Origin: Lacibacter sp. H375
GTDB taxonomy: Bacteria > Bacteroidota > Bacteroidia > Chitinophagales > Chitinophagaceae
Assembly (NCBI RefSeq): GCF_037892425.1
Contig: NZ_JBBKTT010000001.1
Location: 2,418,001-2,482,000 of the forward strand
Reading direction: 5' to 3'
Length of the DNA stretch: 64,000 nt
The notes under the pieces were generated by a model. That model did no database searches. It was not told where the DNA came from and saw only the letters and a list, made by a program, of their open reading frames with translations. Position 1 is the first letter of the stretch. Every line of letters starts with the position of its first letter. Of this stretch, positions 51,954-62,100 are shown piece after piece. The translations under genes and the position numbers were made by a program.

Positions 51954-54602
51954 ATGAAGCAGATTTTAGCGATACTATTTATATTATGTTGTACGACATT
52001 GTCGGCACAGATTGGTTGGGGTGATCGGGTAAAAACTCCCCGTGAACTTTTTGCCACACAAAAGATTTGGGATGCAGAAAAAGTACTGGGATTGAAACGG
52101 GGCAATCATCGTTTTTCATTTGGATATAAACAAGGCCCTAAAGAAGGTTTTACTATCACTACAAAAAATAATCAAACACGAATTGAAGGGAGCGATGAGA
52201 CAGGCTTGCTGTACGGCTGTTTGGAATTCGTTTCGCAATTAAAGAAGTTAAAAGCTTATCCTAAAAATCTGAACATAACCGATGCACCTGAAATGGTACT
52301 ACGTGGCGCATGCATCGGTGTACAGAAACCGTACTATCTGCCCGGCAGGAATGTGTATGAGTATCCTTACACACCTGAAACCTTTCCCTGGTTCTACGAT
52401 AAAAAATTATGGATACAGTATCTCGATTCGATGGTGGCAAACCGTATGAATTCGTTGTATCTCTGGAATGGTCATCCGTTTGCTTCATTGGTGAAGCTGA
52501 AAGATTATCCGTATGCAGTTGAAGTGGATGATGCAACATTTAAAAAGAACGAAGATATCTATCGCTTCTTAACTACTGAAGCTGATAAACGTGGCATCTG
52601 GGTGATACAGATGTTTTATAATATCATCGTCTCCAAACCATTTGCTGAACATCACAAGATCAAAACACAGGAACGTGAACGACCGATCATTCCGCTCATC
52701 GCTGATTATACACGTAAATCCATTGCAGCCTTTGTTGAAAAATATCCCAACGTTGGTTTAATGGTTTGTCTCGGTGAAGCAATGGAAGGTGTTGGTAAGG
52801 ATGATATTGAATGGTTCACACAAACAATTATTCCCGGTGTGAAAGATGGTTTGAAAGCACTGAACAAGACAGAAGAGCCGCCGATTGTTTTGCGTGCACA
52901 TGATACTGATGCACCCGGAGTAATGAGGGCAGCATTGCGACTCTACAAAAATTTATATACCGAAGCAAAGTTCAACGGTGAAGCATTAACCTATGCACGA
53001 CCAAGAGGAAGCTGGGCTGAGTTACATCAAACATTAAGCAAACTCGGTAGTGTGCAGATTGAGAACGTACATATTCTTGCCAACCTCGAACCATTCCGTT
53101 ATGGCTCACCCGATTTTATACAGCAAAGTGTAATTGGTATGCACGAAGTAATGGGTGGCAACGGTTTGCATTTATATCCGCAGGCTTCTTATTGGGACTG
53201 GCCTTACAGTGCAGACAGTGTAAAAGGAAAACGTTTATTACAAATTGAGCGTGACTGGATATGGTATAGTGCATGGAGTCGCTATGCATGGAAAGCAAAA
53301 CGCAACCGGAATGAAGAGATCGTTTACTGGAGTAAACAATTGGCGGCGAAGTTTGGTTGCAGTGAAGCAGATGGAAGAAGAATATTAACAGCGTATGAAG
53401 AAAGCGGAGAGATAGCTCCGAAACTGTTGAGACGTTTTGGTATTACAGATGGTAACCGACAGACATTAACATTGGGCATGCTGATGACACAACTCATCAA
53501 CCCCTTCCGTTATGGTTTGTTTACACTGCTGTACGATGCTGAAGCGCCTGAAGGTGAAATGATCCTTGACTATGCCGATAAGCAACAGAAGAGAATTAAG
53601 CATATTGGCGAAACACCACCACAGGTTGCATCAGAAGTGGTGTCGCATGGAAATAAAGCGGTGGTTGCAATAATGGAAGTGTCAAGAAGAGTGACTAAGA
53701 ACAAAGACGAATTCAACCGTATCGTAAATGATATGTATTGCTATAAAGCAATGGCTGATCATTTCAGCAGTAAAGTGATGGCAGCAGTACAATTACTAAA
53801 ATACAAGTACAGTGGCAATATTGCTGATCTTGAACTGGCAGTGCCAATGTTGGAGAAAAGTGTAAGTGATTACAAAGAGCTGGCAGCTTTCACAGCAGAT
53901 ACTTATCTCTACGCTAACAGTATGCAAACACAGCAACGCAAAATTCCGATGCGTGGTGTAAATGCAACTTATAAACATTGGGTAGAGATGGTGCCTGTGT
54001 TTGAAACAGAACTAAAAACCTTTAAGTATAAAATCGATTCACTCAAAAACAATTCTAACTCAAAGGCGCAGGAGCGTAAGCCTTTTCTACAGGTAGATGT
54101 AAAGTTGAATCATGTTCCTGTTGTGTTGAATGAAGACGCATTACTCTTTAGTGATACAAGCATCCGCATCAAACAGCTGGCGCCAGAGTTAAAAGTATTA
54201 AAAGCTGTTCAACTTCCTTTTCAGCAACAATTGCGTCAAGCAACAGAGATCAATTTCTATACCGATAAACCTGTTAAAATATTAGTGGGCTATTTCAAAA
54301 CACAACGTGCTGCCTTTACCACAGATACAGTTTTTGCAAAAGCACCCGAACTGGAAACTAATGCAAGTGCTGATGACTACGGCCAGGCAGAAATAAAAAT
54401 TTCCAATGCTATCGCTATTGAAGGTATGCCGCCGGTGAACATTCACAGTTATACATTCAAAGCAGGAGCACATACATTGAAACTGCCGAAAGGTGTTTGT
54501 TTAGTGTTGGGTTTTGTTGATGGAACACAGATTATTCCTGTATACGATGCGATGTTGATGAGTGATGCGAAAAATAAAAATATTGATTGGTTATTTGAAT
54601 AG
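51954..54602 (+). CDS. Large secreted alpha-glucuronidase-like protein, family not assigned
   Basis: 882 residues with signal peptide MKQILAILFILCCTTLSAQ. Residues 45-115 (FGYKQGPKEGFTITTK, GSDETGLLYGCLEFVSQL) resemble the non-catalytic beta/alpha domain that precedes the barrel in GH67, GH115 and GH20 enzymes. A TIM-barrel-like core follows, with LRGACIGVQKPYYLPGR, MNSLYLWNGHPF, VGLMVCLGEAMEG and YPQASYWDWPYS. The last 300 residues are helical, then beta-rich. I cannot assign a CAZy family. Position between a pectate lyase and a GH28 suggests exo-uronidase or another pectin-side-chain activity. Candidate acidic residues are in LGEAMEG. Confidence 0.72.
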   Translation: MKQILAILFILCCTTLSAQIGWGDRVKTPRELFATQKIWDAEKVLGLKRGNHRFSFGYKQGPKEGFTITTKNNQTRIEGSDETGLLYGCLEFVSQLKKLKAYPKNLNITDAPEMVLRGACIGVQKPYYLPGRNVYEYPYTPETFPWFYDKKLWIQYLDSMVANRMNSLYLWNGHPFASLVKLKDYPYAVEVDDATFKKNEDIYRFLTTEADKRGIWVIQMFYNIIVSKPFAEHHKIKTQERERPIIPLIADYTRKSIAAFVEKYPNVGLMVCLGEAMEGVGKDDIEWFTQTIIPGVKDGLKALNKTEEPPIVLRAHDTDAPGVMRAALRLYKNLYTEAKFNGEALTYARPRGSWAELHQTLSKLGSVQIENVHILANLEPFRYGSPDFIQQSVIGMHEVMGGNGLHLYPQASYWDWPYSADSVKGKRLLQIERDWIWYSAWSRYAWKAKRNRNEEIVYWSKQLAAKFGCSEADGRRILTAYEESGEIAPKLLRRFGITDGNRQTLTLGMLMTQLINPFRYGLFTLLYDAEAPEGEMILDYADKQQKRIKHIGETPPQVASEVVSHGNKAVVAIMEVSRRVTKNKDEFNRIVNDMYCYKAMADHFSSKVMAAVQLLKYKYSGNIADLELAVPMLEKSVSDYKELAAFTADTYLYANSMQTQQRKIPMRGVNATYKHWVEMVPVFETELKTFKYKIDSLKNNSNSKAQERKPFLQVDVKLNHVPVVLNEDALLFSDTSIRIKQLAPELKVLKAVQLPFQQQLRQATEINFYTDKPVKILVGYFKTQRAAFTTDTVFAKAPELETNASADDYGQAEIKISNAIAIEGMPPVNIHSYTFKAGAHTLKLPKGVCLVLGFVDGTQIIPVYDAMLMSDAKNKNIDWLFE

Positions 54603-54677
54603 CCTCTCACAGATTTCGCAGATTAACACAGAAAAATCTGTGAACATCAGTGCCATCTGTGAGCAAAAAATAAATAA
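54603..54677 (+). repeat. Nested inverted repeat in the gap before GH28
   Basis: CTCACAGAT (54606-54614) pairs with ATCTGTGAG (54655-54663), and TCACAGATTT (54607-54616) with AAATCTGTGA (54634-54643). The two possible pairings share the left arm. Similar CACAGAT/ATCTGTG elements are scattered in Bacteroidota intergenic regions. Confidence 0.55.
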
Positions 54678-56225
54678 ATGAAAAAACTGATTCTCTTTGC
54701 TTTTGTTACAGCCGTTTGCTTTACTGCAACGGCTCAGCGCTTTTATGATGTAACTAAATACGGTGCAAAGAACGATAGCAGCAAAATAGCGACAAAACCA
54801 ATTGCTGATGCAATTGCAGCTGCATCAAAAGCAGGAGGTGGTACAGTTTATTTTCCTGCGGGGAAATATTTAACCGGCCCTATTCATCTCAAGAGCAATA
54901 TAACCATCCTCATCGATGCAGGTGCAGAGCTTCACTTCTCAGATAATTTTGATGATTACCTGCCAATGGTGCAAAGCCGTTACGAGGGTGTAGATGTCAT
55001 GAGTTTTTCACCATTGTTCTATGCATACAAAGCAGAGAATATTGCAATCACCGGAAGAGGTACGATCAACGGACATGGACAGAAGTGGTGGAATTATGCA
55101 TTGACGTTTTATAAAAATCAAACTGAACGAAATAAATATCAACTGTTGTTCGACAGCTTGAATAAAGATATTCTGTTGCCCGATGATCCCACACAAATGA
55201 AACGTGGGTTTCTGCGTCCACCATTTATACAGCCGTTGTATTGCAAGAATGTATTGATCGAAGGCATTACCATCACCAACTCACCTTTCTGGACGGTAAC
55301 ACCTGAGTTCTGCGAAAACGTAACCATCAAAGCTGTAACAATTAACAATCCGCCTTCGCCAAACACAGATGGCATCAATCCATCGAGTTGCAGGTATGTA
55401 CATATTTCCGATTGTCATATCAGTGTGGGTGACGATTGCATCACTATCAAATCGGGAAAAGATATTCCGGGCAGAGCAAAAGCGACGCCTGCCGAAAATT
55501 ATACCATCACCAACTGTACAATGTTAAGTGGACATGGCGGCGTGGTGATCGGCAGTGAAATGAGTGGTGATGTAAAGAAGATCACCATCAGCAATTGCGT
55601 GTTTGATGGAACTGATCGTGGTATACGTATTAAGACAGCAAGAGGAAGAGGTGGAGTAGTGGAAGATATTCGTGTAGATAATATCATCATGAAGAATATC
55701 AAAGCACAGGCGATCGTGTTGGATATGGAGTATTCAAAAGTGCCACCTGAACCGGTGAGCGAACGGACTCCACAGTTCAGGAATATCCGCTTTAGCAATA
55801 TAACGGCTTATACGAAGCAGGCCATGTATATTAACGGACTGGATGAAATGCCGGTGAGTGAGATCAGTTTGAATGATTGTGTATTTGAAGCTGAAACAGG
55901 CATCACTATCCGCAATGGAAAAGATATTGAACTACACAATGTACGGGTGAATACAAAAACAGGAGCATCCTTATCAGTTGAGAAAACAGAGCGGTTAACG
56001 GTGAATGGATTTGTAACGGCAAAGCCATTGGAAACAACTGCCGTGATACGCTTAACAAACGTAAAAGATGTATTGCTTCAAAACAACTGGCCTTTCAACG
56101 GAACAAAAACATTTGCTGAGATCAAAGGTGCAAACACAAAAAACATTCTGTTTAAAAATAATACACTTGGCGAAGCAGTGATTGTAGTGGCAGATGATGT
56201 GAAGAAGGAAGAAGTGATTAGGTGA
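54678..56225 (+). CDS. GH28 polygalacturonase-family enzyme, secreted
   Basis: 515 residues with signal peptide MKKLILFAFVTAVCFTATAQ. A right-handed beta-helix with the complete GH28 catalytic set: Asp231 in SPNTDGINPS, Asp252-Asp253 in VGDDCITIKSG, His286 in LSGHGGVVIGSE, and Arg317/Lys319 in GIRIKTA. The enzyme hydrolyses galacturonic-acid linkages by inversion. The opening VTKYGAKNDSS and the long loop at 140-185 are typical of Bacteroidota exo-polygalacturonases and rhamnogalacturonan-active members; the exact linkage is not determined. Confidence 0.93.
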   Translation: MKKLILFAFVTAVCFTATAQRFYDVTKYGAKNDSSKIATKPIADAIAAASKAGGGTVYFPAGKYLTGPIHLKSNITILIDAGAELHFSDNFDDYLPMVQSRYEGVDVMSFSPLFYAYKAENIAITGRGTINGHGQKWWNYALTFYKNQTERNKYQLLFDSLNKDILLPDDPTQMKRGFLRPPFIQPLYCKNVLIEGITITNSPFWTVTPEFCENVTIKAVTINNPPSPNTDGINPSSCRYVHISDCHISVGDDCITIKSGKDIPGRAKATPAENYTITNCTMLSGHGGVVIGSEMSGDVKKITISNCVFDGTDRGIRIKTARGRGGVVEDIRVDNIIMKNIKAQAIVLDMEYSKVPPEPVSERTPQFRNIRFSNITAYTKQAMYINGLDEMPVSEISLNDCVFEAETGITIRNGKDIELHNVRVNTKTGASLSVEKTERLTVNGFVTAKPLETTAVIRLTNVKDVLLQNNWPFNGTKTFAEIKGANTKNILFKNNTLGEAVIVVADDVKKEEVIR

Positions 56226-56265
56226 GTAGTGAGTCTTGAGTAGTGAGTGGTAAGTGAGGCTAACC
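56222..56265 (+). repeat. GTGAGTAGTGAGT tandem repeat after GH28
   Basis: Degenerate units GTGAGTAGTGAGT and TTGAGTAGTGAGTGG are repeated in tandem at the start of a 137 bp gap. The rest of the gap has no recognisable signal. Confidence 0.5.
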
Positions 56266-56362
56266 GTCAGACGTCCTCGTTGGAAGTGGTTAATATAAAG
56301 AAGATGAATAGAATTGTTGTTGTACAAGTGAGTGACACAACAAGCGCTTAATAGAAATTCAA

Positions 56363-59158
56363 ATGATGACTTACAAAAAAATATTTCTCGTTTACGCATT
56401 GCTCTTAACGTGTAATGCATTTGTTCGTGCGCAGGATTTAAAACTATGGTACAAACAACCGGCTGTTAAATGGACAGAAGCATTGCCGGTTGGTAACGGC
56501 CGTATTGGCGCCATGATATTTGGTGGGGTTGAGAACGACCGAATACAGTTCAATGAAGAAACATTGTGGAGCGGTGCGCCAAGAAATTACAGCAGGCCAG
56601 GTGCATACAAATATTTAGATACGATCAGGCAGTTATTGTTTGCAGGCAAACAAAAGGAAGCGGAAGCATTGGCCGAAAAAGAATTCATGGGTTTAAAAAG
56701 TTTTGAAGCAGAACGCAGTGGATGGATAGCAACTGTTACTGCAGATAAAAAATATGCAGCTGCGAATTTCGACGACAGCCAATGGAAAACAATGACGGTT
56801 CCGCATTGGGATGGTTGGGAAACGGTTGGCTTTGAAGCCTTGGATGGTGCTGTGTGGTTACGCACCAGTTTTGTGTTGCCCGACAATTGGAAAGAAGAGG
56901 ATATGGTATTTGATTTCAACCGCATCCGTGATTGGGATTATACATATGTGAACGGGCAATTGGTAGGCACACAACAAAATACGGAAGGAAGAAAATATAT
57001 TGTTGCAAAAAATCTCCTGCATAAAGGCAAGAATACAATTGCAATTCTTGTTTTGAACTTTTCAAATAAAGGTGGTGTGTATGGTTATAAGGATACGGTT
57101 ATTCATACGGGTGTTTATCCTGTGAATAAGGAAACAGAAAAAATATCATTGAATGGTCAATGGAAATATTTAGTGCTGAATGATAATCCCCCGCCTGTTG
57201 GTACTTACCAGGCCGATTATCAACCTTTCGGTGATTTGAATTTGCAGTTTGCCAGTACAACAGGATTTACCAATTATAAACGTGAACTGGATATTGCCAA
57301 TTCTGTTGCTGCAACTTCTTATTCGCTTGGCGGTGTAGATTACAAACGTGAATATTTTGTATCGGCACCGAACCAGACATTGATAACAAGACTAACTGCC
57401 AGTAAAAAAACAAGCATCAGTTTTAGTGCAGTACTCACAAGTCCGCACAGAAGTTATACTGTTGAAAAATTAAATGCCAACACAGTTGTGCTTTCTGTAA
57501 AAGTGAGGGTGGGTGAGTTGAAAGGTAAAAGTTATTTGCAGATAAAAACGGTTGGAGGAGCTGTTTTAATTGTTAACGGGAAATTGATCATTACTAATGC
57601 TGATGAAGCAACGATCTTTTTAACAGCAGGAACTAATTATAAAAACTATAAAGATATTTCGGCTGATCCATCGCAACCATGTGTGGCTGCATTGAAATCG
57701 TTGGAAGGGAAAACCTATCAACAGATCAAGACAGCACATATTGCTGAGTATAAAAAATGGTTCAACACATTTTCGATTGTAATGGGCGATAATAAAAAAG
57801 CTTCATTACCAACCGATGAACGATTAAGCAATTTTGCAAACGGTGATGACCCTTCGTTTGCAGCATTGTACACACAATATGGACGGTATTTATTGATCTC
57901 ATCTTCACGTCCCGGTACAAGACCTGCAAATCTGCAAGGTATTTGGAACGATCTCACGAATCCACCTTGGGGAAGTAAGTACACTACGAACATTAATGCA
58001 GAAATGAATTACTGGCCTGCAGAGTTGCTGAACTTATCCCCCATGCATGAGCCGTTGTTTGATATGATAAGTGAACTGACTGTAACAGGAAAGCAAACAG
58101 CAAAAGATCATTACAACGCACCCGGTTGGGTATTGCATCATAACACCGATCTGTGGCGTGGTACTGCACCGATCAATGCAGCGAATCATGGTATATGGGT
58201 AACAGGTGGTGCATGGTTGTGCCAGCATTTGTGGGAACGTTATCTGTTTACACAGGATAAAAACTTTTTGAAGAACAAAGCATATCCCATTATGAAAGAT
58301 GCGGCGTTGTTCTTTAACAGCTTTCTAATAAAAGATCCGAAGACAGGTTATCTCATCAGCACACCATCCAACTCGCCGGAGCAAGGTGGATTGGTGGCGG
58401 GCCCGACAATGGATCATCAAATTATCAGAACTCTTTTTAAAAATGTAATTGACGCAAGTGAAATTCTAAATGTGGATGCTGCAATACGAATTACGCTAAA
58501 AGAAAAATACAAACAGATCGCACCGAACGTGATCGGTAAACATGGACAGTTGCAGGAGTGGATGCACGATAAAGATGATCCCAACAACAAGCATCGTCAT
58601 ATTTCGCATTTGTGGGGCATGTATCCGGGTAGTGAAATTAATTATGATGAATCACCTGCGTTGATGAATGCAGCAAAACAATCATTATTATTTCGTGGGG
58701 ATGAAGCGACTGGTTGGAGTCTTGGATGGAAGATCAATTGCTGGGCACGTTTTAAAGATGGAGAACATGCATTCACCATGGTGAAGATGTTGCTGAGTCC
58801 GGTGAAAGGCGGCGCAGGTAGTTATCCAAATTTGTTTGATGCACATCCACCATTCCAGATCGATGGAAATTTTGGTGGTGCTGCAGGTATTGGTGAAATG
58901 CTGGTGCAAAGTCATACAAAGTATGTTGACTTGTTGCCTGCTTTACCAACTGCGTTTGCTGATGGTGAAGTAAAAGGTATTTGTGTGAGAGGTGGTTTTG
59001 TGATGGATATGAAATGGAATGCAGGTAAGTTGGTGAAACTGGCAGTGCGATCAAAAACAGGAAATGATCTGCTTCTTCGCTATAATGGGAAGATCGTTAC
59101 AGTAAAAACAAAAGCAAATTCAGTTTATAATTTTGATGGAGCGCTTAAGCAATTATAG
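56363..59158 (+). CDS. GH95 alpha-L-fucosidase/alpha-L-galactosidase-like enzyme with inserted sugar-binding domain
   Basis: 931 residues, about 130-150 longer than usual GH95. The signal peptide ends near VRAQ. The N-terminal GH95 domain begins WTEALPVGNGRIGAMIFGG and breaks off after KEFMGLKS (113); the family sequence resumes at YQPFGDLNLQF (about 286). Residues 114-285 are an inserted beta-sandwich of GH2 sugar-binding type (WKTMTVPHWDGWETVGFEAL, VWLRTSFVLPDNW, YVNGQLVGTQQN). The catalytic part keeps NAEMNYWPAELLNLSPMHEP, the general acid region SNSPEQGGLV and QIDGNFGGAAGIGEML. Likely substrates are alpha-L-fucose or alpha-L-galactose at pectic or xyloglucan side chains. Confidence 0.9.
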   Translation: MMTYKKIFLVYALLLTCNAFVRAQDLKLWYKQPAVKWTEALPVGNGRIGAMIFGGVENDRIQFNEETLWSGAPRNYSRPGAYKYLDTIRQLLFAGKQKEAEALAEKEFMGLKSFEAERSGWIATVTADKKYAAANFDDSQWKTMTVPHWDGWETVGFEALDGAVWLRTSFVLPDNWKEEDMVFDFNRIRDWDYTYVNGQLVGTQQNTEGRKYIVAKNLLHKGKNTIAILVLNFSNKGGVYGYKDTVIHTGVYPVNKETEKISLNGQWKYLVLNDNPPPVGTYQADYQPFGDLNLQFASTTGFTNYKRELDIANSVAATSYSLGGVDYKREYFVSAPNQTLITRLTASKKTSISFSAVLTSPHRSYTVEKLNANTVVLSVKVRVGELKGKSYLQIKTVGGAVLIVNGKLIITNADEATIFLTAGTNYKNYKDISADPSQPCVAALKSLEGKTYQQIKTAHIAEYKKWFNTFSIVMGDNKKASLPTDERLSNFANGDDPSFAALYTQYGRYLLISSSRPGTRPANLQGIWNDLTNPPWGSKYTTNINAEMNYWPAELLNLSPMHEPLFDMISELTVTGKQTAKDHYNAPGWVLHHNTDLWRGTAPINAANHGIWVTGGAWLCQHLWERYLFTQDKNFLKNKAYPIMKDAALFFNSFLIKDPKTGYLISTPSNSPEQGGLVAGPTMDHQIIRTLFKNVIDASEILNVDAAIRITLKEKYKQIAPNVIGKHGQLQEWMHDKDDPNNKHRHISHLWGMYPGSEINYDESPALMNAAKQSLLFRGDEATGWSLGWKINCWARFKDGEHAFTMVKMLLSPVKGGAGSYPNLFDAHPPFQIDGNFGGAAGIGEMLVQSHTKYVDLLPALPTAFADGEVKGICVRGGFVMDMKWNAGKLVKLAVRSKTGNDLLLRYNGKIVTVKTKANSVYNFDGALKQL

Positions 59159-62100
59159 AAGTTTAACCTTTGCGGTTTTGTTGATGGTCATGTCTTTGAG
59201 TTCTTTTTCTCAGCGACAGGATATTTCGCTCAACAATAACTGGCTGACCATTGCTACATCAAATGACCAGGTACTTCCTGCAAATTCTTATCAAACAACC
59301 ATCACCAATAGCTGGAAGAAAGTAAATGTACCGCACAACTGGGATCAGTACGAAGGTTACAGGAGATTATTGCATGGCAACCGTCATGGCGATTCATGGT
59401 ATCGCAAAACATTTATCAGCAAGCAAAGCAAAATAGGCAAACGTTTCTTTTTGTTTTTTGAAGGAGTAGGATCGTATGCCACGGTTTATCTCAACAATAA
59501 AAAAGTTGGTGAGCATATTGGCGGACGAACAACTTTTACATTGGATGTAACAGATGTGATCAAAACAGATGGTAGCGTAAATCAGTTGGCAGTAAGAGCT
59601 TATCATCCATCCAATATTCAAAACCTGCCTTGGGTTTGTGGTGGCTGCAGCGATGAACGTGGCTTTAGTGAAGGTTCACAGCCGATGGGTATTTTTCGAC
59701 CGGTGCATTTGATTGTGACGAATGATGTATGCATTGAACCGTTTGGTGTACATGCATGGGCAGATATTTCAGCAGATGAGATTCAATTGAATATTGCGGC
59801 TACATTGAAAAACTATTCGCAGAAGAAAAGAAATATAATTGTTGAGCACAGATTGGTTGATGCTGGCGGTAAAGAAATTAATAGGATGATAGAAAAAGTT
59901 TCATCAGTTGATAGAGGTGAAGCAGCAGAACATAAATCCGACATCATAAATCCGACATCATCCATCAACCTCTGGTCTGTTGAAAATCCCTATTTGTACA
60001 AGATTATTTCAATCGTTAAAGAAAACAATGTTGTTCTTGATAAAGTTGAAACGGAGTTTGGTTTCCGCACTATCAATTGGGAAAATCCAACCAATCAATT
60101 TTTCCTGAACGGCAAACCTGTTTTCATAAACGGTATTGCAGAGTATGAACATTTGCTTGGGCAAAGTCATGCATTCAGTAAGGAACAAATTGTTTCCCGT
60201 TTCAAATGGATTCAGTCAGCAGGTTTCAATGCTTTTCGTGATGGTCATCAACCGCATCATTTATTATACGGACAGTTGTGCGATGAAAAGGGAATTTTAT
60301 GGTGGACACAGTTGAGTGCACATGTGTGGTATGATTCGCCTGAGTTCAGAAATAATTTCAAACAACTGTTGAAAGAGTGGGTGATCGAACGGCGCAATAG
60401 TCCATCAATTATTTTGTGGGGATTGCAGAACGAAAGTAAACTGCCGGAAGATTTTGCAAGAGAATGTACAGAGCTGATTCGTTCATTAGATCCAACTGCA
60501 TCAACACAGCGTTTGGTAACAACATGCAATGGCGGAACCGGCACTGATTGGGATGTACCGCAAAACTGGACAGGTACGTATGGTGGTAATCCTGCAACAT
60601 ATGGAGATGATGTGAAGAAGCAGGTGTTGATCGGTGAATATGGGGCATGGCGTACAATAGACTTACATACCGAAGGTGGGTTTGTGCAGAACGGGATATT
60701 AAGTGAAGACCGCATGGTGCAGTTGATGGAACAGAAAGTTCGTTTGGCAGAATCAGTAAAAGACAGCAGTGCAGGACAATTCTTTTGGTTATTAACATCG
60801 CATGATAATCCCGGTCGTGTACAGGGTGGTGAAGGTTTGCGTGAACTCGATCGTATTGGTCCGGTGAATTATAAAGGCTTGCTTACACCTTGGGAAGAGC
60901 CAACGGATGCGTATTATATGTTCCGCAGTAATTATGCACCAAAAGAAACTGAACCGATGGTTTACATTGTTTCGCATACATGGCCGAACAGATGGATGAA
61001 GCCTGGCATCAAGGACAGTATTTATGTGTACAGCAATTGTGATGAAGTGGAATTGTTTAATGATATCAATGGTTCATCACTTGGGAGAAAAAAGAAGAAC
61101 GGCATCGGCGCACATTTTCAATGGGATAAGGTAAACATACAATACAATGTGTTGTATGCAGTGGGTTATGTAAATGGCAAAGCAGTTGCTAGAGATACGA
61201 TTGTGTTAAATCATCTGGCACAATCACCCAACTTCAAACAGCTTTATGCAAATGCAAAAGCGTTGACTAAGCCAACAGCAGGTTATCAGTATTTCTATCG
61301 CATCAATTGTGGTGGACCTGATTATACAGATGAGAATGGAAATCTTTGGAAGGGCGATAGGCAACTGGAAAAAGGGGTAAGCGGTCATGGTTCGTTATCG
61401 TGGTCTGATGATTTTGAAGGAATGCCATCTTTTTTCGCAAGTCAGCGAAGAACATTCTCACCAATAAAAAACTCAAAGGATTGGAAGTTGTTTCAAAGCT
61501 TTCGCTATGGAAAAGATAAACTGAAATTTGAATTTGATCTAGAAGACGGTGAATACTTAGTTGAACTGTATTTCATTGAACCGTGGTTAGGAATTGGAGG
61601 CGGCATCAATGCAAAGGATATGCGTTTGTTTGATATAGCCATCAACGGCAAAATAGTATTGACTGATTTGGATATCTGGAGCGAAGTTGGAATCAATGCA
61701 GCCATAAAAAAAACAGTAGAAGCAAAAGTTAGTGGCGGCAAGATGATTATCTCGTTTCCTCAAAGTAAATCTGGTCAGGCGGTTATTTCTGCAATTGCAA
61801 TTGCCAAAAAAGCAGGAGTGAATAGGAGTGAAAGCGGAATGAGGAGAAGTACGAAATACCGATTTAATTCATGGTTGGATATTGGAGACAAGCTTTATGA
61901 GAAAGAGAGTATTGTTTTTCATTCCTTACCGCCTGAGCTTTTCGGTTCTGAATGGCTTCAATTAAAATCAAGTCAGGAGAATAAGCAGTTCAATTATACA
62001 TTTTTTGCCCCAACTGATTTATTTATTGGGACTAAGAATGACTCAGCAGTTAGCGGTTTTGAAAATCTTGGTACACAAATAACAACCGATGAGAACGGTG

